From positions 71,016,322 to 71,080,321 of the forward strand of contig NW_026262593.1 in the NCBI RefSeq assembly GCF_021869535.1: a DNA stretch of 64,000 nt, in the 5' to 3' direction. Made by a program: the position numbers and the translations under genes. Source of the stretch: Mytilus californianus. Taxonomy: Eukaryota > Mollusca > Bivalvia > Mytilida > Mytilidae. Under the pieces are notes generated by a model. That model saw only the letters and a list, made by a program, of their open reading frames with translations, had not been told where the DNA came from and made no database searches. Shown here in pieces: positions 58,420 through 64,000 of the stretch; position 1 is the first letter of the stretch; each line of letters opens with the position of its first letter.

Positions 58420-60300
58420 TAAACACACGAAAATAAAGCAAAGTTTAACACTCAAATTTAAACGCCAAAATCACGTACCGGTGTGACAATATCGTAATTG
58501 TTGGGGGAAATATTTTATGCTACTATATCTTCCGTATATTTCCTACAATTCTATACATAGCCAAATCTACAAATAAATACGAGTATAATTTGACAACAAC
58601 ACTATATAATTTTAAGTTAAGAGCCAGTCTGTGGTAAAACCATGCAAAATGGTCCGAATCCCAAATTATCCGATCAGACTGATATTTTGTATTTTTGATA
58701 CCTAATATGTAATAACTATTTGTGCAAAATATTTTGAAAAAATATTCAGTCATTATTTGTGTATGCAGAACATTCGATAATTGTCCATTTCTGTACTGAC
58801 AAAAGGCCATTTTAAGCCTATTTTAGGGTATTTTGACCTGGTTTTTTGTATTATAATAGAAAAGTTGCAGCTAAATGATAACTAATACCTTAACAAACAA
58901 CTTAAAATGAAAGAAAATTAGGATAGTTTTCATAGTTTTGACATTTCTCAATACCTCTACTGGCAGGTTGATATTGCATGGTTTTGAAAAAGTGCCGAAT
59001 CAGCAAAATTTGTCTTTTTTAAAGACCTGAATCTTGTAAGATCATGTTTTGTTTTTAATAAAATGTAATACAGCATAAAGCTTACATATTTTTCTACAAA
59101 ATGCAAGAAAATGGTGCTCGGCAAATGATACCTTTCTTACGATAAAATAACAATTTAAGATGGACAAGATGGCAATTTTGCCGTATTTATGAATTTTTTA
59201 TTGGTTACAAGAGAAACTTTACAAATGTATGTGATAGTAAAAATGAAAATAATGACAGATATAATGTTTATTGCTTATCTTGTTTGATTAAACTCAGTTT
59301 AACTTAGTTTTAATTGAAAATATACTACAGAAGTAAGCCTGGTAAGACCCCTTTTAAGCCCCAAAATTTAGCATTTTTACAATTTGTTTATTAAAAATAC
59401 ATGTATTAACTTATCGCTACTTATTGAAGTCACTTTTCAAAAGTAGAATACTTCAGTTTATTTAAAATCATTTTTTAATGGGCTGTTTTTTACAATACTA
59501 TGAACAGTCAACAGGTACTATCATCATTAATTTATGTAAAATTTCTGAAATCTTCACAATTTTAGCATTTGTGCTAATTAAAGACGTTTGTTGTCTAAAA
59601 TGGATATGGCCACTTTTGTTCAGTCTTGATATTTAAATACATGTTGTATTAGATGATATTACATACACATATAAAAATTTAGACTGGGTGCTTCTTACCT
59701 AGAAAAGGGGGTCCATTTTTTTATATTGGAATTAATCTTCATAAACTTTTTGTCAAATATCAAGCAGATGCTGAGAAAAGTGTTACTTAAATTTTGTGAC
59801 GCTGACATGAATGACAGATAGTGATCCCTATGTAGCTTCTGGGATAATAGTCGACAAAACAACAATGTTAAGTTTCCTCATAGAATGTAATCTCCAATAA
59901 CTTGAGGCATGTGAATAAGACATGTAAGATGTAGTTAGCCTATTACTACCACAGACAAACAAAAATATTTCAAATGGAAATAAAATTTATTTTATACCTA
60001 CATGAATAAAAACAAATATACAGATATATGGTTCAACTGTGGTGCAGACATTTTCATTAAAATGGTTATATAATTATTCAGTTTGTTTGCTTATAATTTT
60101 ACTGTCATATAATATTAGCGAAGTCTGCCATAAAGGGAAACATGCAAAACAGTCTGAATACATGCAAACAGTGATAAGATCTGAAGCCAGGTCGGATTGA
60201 CTATTCAGGTCTAAGTTAGTAAGTATGCATCAACAAGAGCTTCAGTCAAAACATCCTGTTGTAATATTGACTGTTTTGTCTGTTTTCCTCTTTTCTACTA
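58420..60300. other. Non-coding stretch, probably 3' flank of the minus-strand gene
   Basis: I see no supported exon. A minus-strand AATAAA lies near 59990, about 310 bases past the stop at 60305, and could serve that gene. Confidence 0.35.
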
Positions 60301-60304
60301 CAGA

Positions 60305-60522
60305 TCAGAACACTTTGTATTGTGCAGGTACAATATAGTTCAAAATCAAATCAATAATTTCTGATGATAATTTTGTAGAAAAAGCCATTGTACTTTTTGA
60401 TACATCATCCCATGCCAGATTCAATTGGTTCCTAAATGGTGGATACTTTCCATTCCAAAGGAAATGCAAACCTCTGTTGAGTTTCTCCCGGTCAGAAATG
60501 ATATCTGTTTCACAATCTGATG
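60305..60522 (-). CDS. Candidate terminal exon of an unrecognised minus-strand gene
   Basis: On the minus strand a frame open for about 72 codons ends in TGA at 60305-60307. It reads with protein-like composition: DREKLNRGLHFLWNGKYPPF, then NQLNLAWDD, then SSEIIDLILNYIVPAQYKVF. A possible acceptor (AAATTTAG) lies at 60523-60530. The phase does not join directly to the exon at 62238-62382, so an exon between them is missing from my reading or the two are unrelated. No domain is recognised. Confidence 0.4.
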
Positions 60523-60839
60523 CTAAATTTTATGAACAATTAGTTGATGCTGTGAATATACTCCTGAGCATCTTTCATTTAGCTTTCATCTCCATCTAAA
60601 AAGATAAAAAAATAAATCTACAAATGTACTTTAAAAAAATAATATATCCCTTATTAAATTAAAGATAAATGAATTCTCAAATATACAATGTCCATGATAT
60701 ATGAGATAACTATGAAATCTATTTGGTTGGGACCCAATGAAAAAAAATATATAAGATATCTCAACTAGTGGAGTAAAATCATTGCTTTACCACATCTAGT
60801 ATATCTGATAAAACCTCAATGTCTTAATGCAAAAACTTA

Positions 60840-61320
60840 ACCAAACCATTCATGCAGAAATTGTAGGCCAAAGTGACCTTATCAATAGTAACCATGTTGT
60901 ACTACCCAAGATATCTATCCACTAGCTATAGTAAAGTATCAATGTAATACCATGTCTATTACAGAGAGACCTAAACACACAAAATTAACAAAGTTGCTCA
61001 AGTGGAAAATGTAGGTCAACAGTACCTTTATAAAAGTGAATCATGTTGGACTATCCAAAATCAATACACTGGTTAAGTATCACAAAGCTATACAATTTTG
61101 TACCCGAGATATTGACCTTAATGCAAACAACTTAACCATGTCACTTATGTGGAAAATGTAGGTCAAGGTGACCTAATTTTTCTCATTTACCCTATTGCTC
61201 TACCTAAAACCTATCCACTGGTCAAATATCATAGCTATACTATATGTTTCATGACTATATCTAGTGTCACTTAAGTGAAAATGTAGGTCATAATGACCTA
61301 ATTATAAATGTTTATAAGAA
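60840..61320 (+). repeat. Degenerate tandem repeat, about 150-bp unit, three to four copies
   Basis: 'tggaaaatgtaggtcaa', 'gtgacct', 'catgttg..actaccca', 'tatccactgg' and 'gtatcacaaagctatac' recur in order near 60860, 61000, 61150 and 61270. The copies are well diverged. Confidence 0.6.
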
Positions 61321-61386
61321 ACTCTAATATGAGGTCCTTGATTGAATCCAAGTCCATGATAAAACTAATACAAAGCTTTACCAGTA

Positions 61387-61607
61387 CTGTAAATTCAGAA
61401 ATTATTGCGTGCATTAATAACTGCGATTTTGTAATGTAATTTTAGACTGAAATGCGAATTTAATTTTTGCAATATTCAGAAAAATCCTGTTTAATTCATA
61501 TAGTAAATTTCAAAATGCGAGTTTAACATGTTTAAATTAGTGCGATTATAACCCTGTCGCATTTTTCAAAATAAAAAAAAACATCGCAATAATTTCAGAA
61601 TTTACAG
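61387..61607. mobile_element. TA-flanked MITE with 25-bp inverted ends
   Basis: CTGTAAATTC followed by AGAAATTATTGCG at the left matches the right end reversed (CTGTAAATTC, TGAAATTATTGCG) with one mismatch over about 25 bp. TA flanks are at 61385-61386 and 61608-61609. Length is 221 bp with no coding capacity. It is distinct from the CTGTGGATTCATT family though it shares CTGT ends and TA targets. Confidence 0.85.
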
Positions 61608-61879
61608 TAATATTTTTGACATTAGCACTTTTTTGGTAATGGTTAAAAATTTTACCACTGGTCGTCTCATGATTTCCTAACCTCCCCTCCTTCCCACTAA
61701 ATGTATCTCTGTACATTTTACAATTAGTTTAAAATTTTCAAAATGCCTTTCAATTGCCCCTGTAAATAAACTATGTGGGGATGTATAAGAACCCTGCCAC
61801 ATCCAATCTCTGATTTTGTTAGATGAATTTATGCTTTGTGTCAATCTGATGAGTTAAGCCTAAACGGACACATGACTGA

Positions 61880-62195
61880 TTTCTTATGTTGTACTGTTAC
61901 ACTACTGTCCCAGGTTAGATGAGGGTTGGGGCCTTCAAACGAATTTAATCTCAAAGTGGTTGTTGTTTGTTGCTGTATACCCTATTTGTTTTTCGTTCAT
62001 TGTTTTGTACATATATTTACGCATTCTAAATAGTTTAACTTTTGTGATTTCTGGGCCTTTGATAGCTGACTATGCGGTATGGGCTTTGTTCATTGTTGAA
62101 GGCCCTACAGTGACCTATAGTTGTTAATTTTTATGTCATCTAGTCTCTTGTGGAGCATTGTCAGATTTGCAATCAATTTAAATCACTTCTTTTTT
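61880..62195 (+). repeat. Retroelement-like tail repeat, diverged plus copy
   Basis: It matches 21110-21482 through 'ttgtttttcgttcattgttt', 'gcctttgatagctgactatg', 'cattgttgaaggccctaca' and the T-rich end. Confidence 0.65.
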
Positions 62196-62237
62196 TTATA
62201 AATGCAATAACATTCTCATACATGTATGTTTTCTTAC

Positions 62238-62382
62238 CATAATCTTTTTTGTATCAACTATGATTCCTCCATCAGCTACCGTTTGTCTAATCTTGGTAAA
62301 ACACTGCTTGCAGAGACCTACAATGTATACATGCCTTTGTGAAAAAATGGAATAATGCAGCCAGTCAATGGTACGATACACA
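62238..62382 (-). CDS. Candidate internal exon of an unrecognised minus-strand gene
   Basis: On the minus strand the segment is preceded by TGATGTTTTTAG and followed by GTAAGA, both good splice signals, and is open across 48 codons between them. The peptide has two cysteines in CKQC and reads RTIDWLHYSIFSQRHVYIVG, then FTKIRQTVADGGIIVDTKK. It begins with the last base of a split codon and ends in phase 0. It may belong with the coding region at 63540-63932 and the exon at 60305-60522. No family is recognised. Confidence 0.5.
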
Positions 62383-62389
62383 CTAAAAA

Positions 62390-63110
62390 CATCAATAAAA
62401 CACGATCATATCAATGTCCAGATGAACAATGTTTCAGGTGTGAACAATCAATCAATTTATAAACCTGTTGTTCTACGGCATAATGCCAGTGAATAAATTA
62501 TAGTAGACAAATCTGTTTTATCAAATTAAAGGTTAAAACTAATTTATTTACAAAAGGCATGCCTCATTCGAATACATGGACATGATGGAGACATTATTAA
62601 AGTCAGTAAGCAGAATGAATATCAAGACTACATGTAAAACGTCATACAACTTCAAGTGAGAAACTCACACCCTATCACTATAAAAACCTAGATTTTGTGC
62701 TTTCATTTCAGACAAATAAAAGGGGAATTGAGATTTTAGTGATAAAAAAAAAGTTTAACCTCACTACATTTATGTGTGCCCTTTCCAACTAAGGAATATA
62801 TTGTAGGTTGGTTTTTACATGTAGTACCGCCGGTATGTCCTTGCTTCAATAGAAATTTATAATTTACATATTTTTGTATCTTGACCATATATACATGTAG
62901 TGCAGGTTGTTTTTTTATATTTAATGACTCATTTCTGGTAATTTACAGCTCGCAGTTAGATGGTGGTTGTGCGTGTTGCATATATCACATATCTACATGC
63001 ATTAGAAATAAATGCCTTTTTCCATATACATGTATATATGTTCATTGTATCACATAACTATATACCTCGCCACTATGTCATGCATATGTGGCAGTTTTAA
63101 AAATGAATCT
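62390..63110. other. Non-coding stretch
   Basis: Nothing supported; probably intron if the flanking exons belong to one gene. Confidence 0.35.
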
Positions 63111-63120
63111 TTTCACAATA

Positions 63121-63430
63121 CAGTGGTGGATCCATCCAGGGAGGGACCGGTGGTCAAAATAATTATGAATTCTTGAAAGGCCATTTTATTTTATGGCTAT
63201 GCCTATGACGCCTGCGTCGCAGTAAGGCGTCAAACATGTCAAAGCAAAAAAAAAATAAAATAGCCTTTCAAGACATCATATATATTTGGACTAGGGACCA
63301 GTTGGTTAGAACCTTCACTTTTTTTGCTGATTAATGCTTTTGAATAGGAACACATGGATGGACCTCCCTTTTTATCCTGCTAAGAACCACCATCCCCCCC
63401 TTTTTTTTAAATTGGCTAGATCCACCCCTG
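63121..63430. mobile_element. hAT-like MITE with nested palindrome
   Basis: The left end CAGTGGTGGATCCATCCA and the right end reversed CAGGGGTGGATCTAGCCA are imperfect inverted repeats. The CAG start and purine-poor ends resemble hAT-type MITEs. The 8 bases on each side (TCACAATA and GCATAATT) agree at only five positions, so a clean target duplication is not shown. A smaller palindromic element lies inside at 63172-63272. Confidence 0.6.
63172..63272. repeat. Nested 101-bp palindrome
   Basis: CTTGAAAGGC then ATTTTATTTT at the left is matched by AAAATAAAAT then GCCTTTCAAG at the right, with one or two extra bases. The centre holds GACGCCTGCGTCGCAG. Probably a second, smaller MITE inserted in the first. 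Confidence 0.7.
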
Positions 63431-63539
63431 GCATAATTAACTAATTTATTTTTGTAGTTTACCTGACCCTTTTGGAATAAGTTGTCATTACAAAAGTCAG
63501 TATTCCTATGATAGGGTTAGCGTGGTTCCTCCATCACTA

Positions 63540-63932
63540 TCAGCTTTTCGCCTTTTGGAGATTTGCCTTAATGTCAGCAGGACGATCTTTGCATCCACAC
63601 TTTGTTGAATAGTCACGCCAATATTTCCTAAAAGAGTCTCTGTGCCATCGGCATGGACATATTGACAATTTTATAGCAGCACGATCAACAGAAAACAATG
63701 TCACTTATGTGTATAAAGTAGTCCTCCTGGAACATGTGGAAAGTTTGATAAACAGGCCTCACTGCCCTCAGTGCTGTGGATAAATTCAAGGTGGTGGTTG
63801 TGTCCTTTTTACAAAGATAAACTTTGTCTAACAGATGAGTTGTATAGTGCTTTGATTGTCCACAACAACCTCCAAGATTAGAAAAATCGGACCGAACAGA
63901 CGCGTCTGCTTTTCATCACTGGAAGCTGCCAT
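63540..63932 (-). pseudogene. Unrecognised coding region, Cys/Trp-rich C-terminus, two frame breaks
   Basis: On the minus strand an ATG at 63932 opens MAASSDEKQTRLF. After about 13 codons the protein-like reading moves to another frame at about 63890 (SDFSNLGGCCGQSKHYTTHL, then LRAVRPVYQTFHMFQEDYFI), and near 63702 returns to the first frame for LFSVDRAAIKLSICPCRWHR, then SFRKYWRDYSTKCGCKDRP, ending in TGA at 63540-63542. The two shifts compensate each other. The Cys pattern (CPC then CGC) suggests a metal-binding or disulphide segment. Either the gene is decayed or there are single-base assembly errors. I do not recognise the family; it could also be a coding piece of a mobile element. Confidence 0.5.
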
Positions 63933-64000
63933 ATTGCCAGTGAAAGATTTCCACTAAGGGAGACAATTTAACCACAAAAATAACATTGAGGCTACCTTTG

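Overview
The window reads as AT-rich, repeat-dense eukaryotic DNA, most likely from a marine bivalve of the mussel (Mytilus) type. The reasons are a single-exon B-box/coiled-coil/propeller TRIM-like gene of the kind expanded in bivalves, spliced exons with GT..AG borders, Penelope-type reverse transcriptase remnants, and short repeats I recognise from memory as common in mussel genomes. No database search was possible, so the species is an inference. There is no sign of operons, bacterial signals or CRISPR.

Layout. 0.3-10.3 kb: three coding exons on the minus strand. Two of them (10217-10304 and 5505-5583) join in phase across a GT..AG intron; a third (337-687) encodes a membrane segment. The introns are filled by TA-flanked MITEs, two inverted copies of a MITE with 5-bp target duplications, a 166-bp tandem array, a 420-bp MITE with perfect ends, and dispersed repeats. 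14.2-17.1 kb: a 2.9-kb non-autonomous DNA element with inverted ends and an exact 10-bp target duplication. It carries a second, nested inverted-end element that holds a 134-bp tandem array. 17.4-22.5 kb: mostly non-coding, with a segmental duplicate of 32.8-33.6 kb. 22.6-24.3 kb (minus): the one clearly intact gene, a RING-less TRIM-like protein, with a 930-bp tandem duplication just upstream. 26.9-28.1 kb: broken reverse transcriptase plus tail. 31.9-32.3 kb: a SINE-like repeat.

33.9-45.9 kb is dominated by a 541-bp satellite of about 21 units with two different trimeric higher-order blocks. It is bounded on both sides by tRNA-headed SINE copies in opposite orientation. 46.5-50.2 kb: three nearly identical 1243-bp units, each with two long hairpins. 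51-58.4 kb: four reverse transcriptase remnants, one (52.7-54.8 kb) spoiled only by three stop codons. 60.3-63.9 kb: candidate exons of an unrecognised minus-strand gene, including one with two frame breaks.

Overall the window is two or three sparse host genes embedded in transposon-derived DNA. The main biological interest is how SINE, microsatellite and satellite are joined in the 34-46 kb block, and how tandem arrays sit inside inverted-end elements (3.6-5.3 kb, 14.2-17.1 kb).
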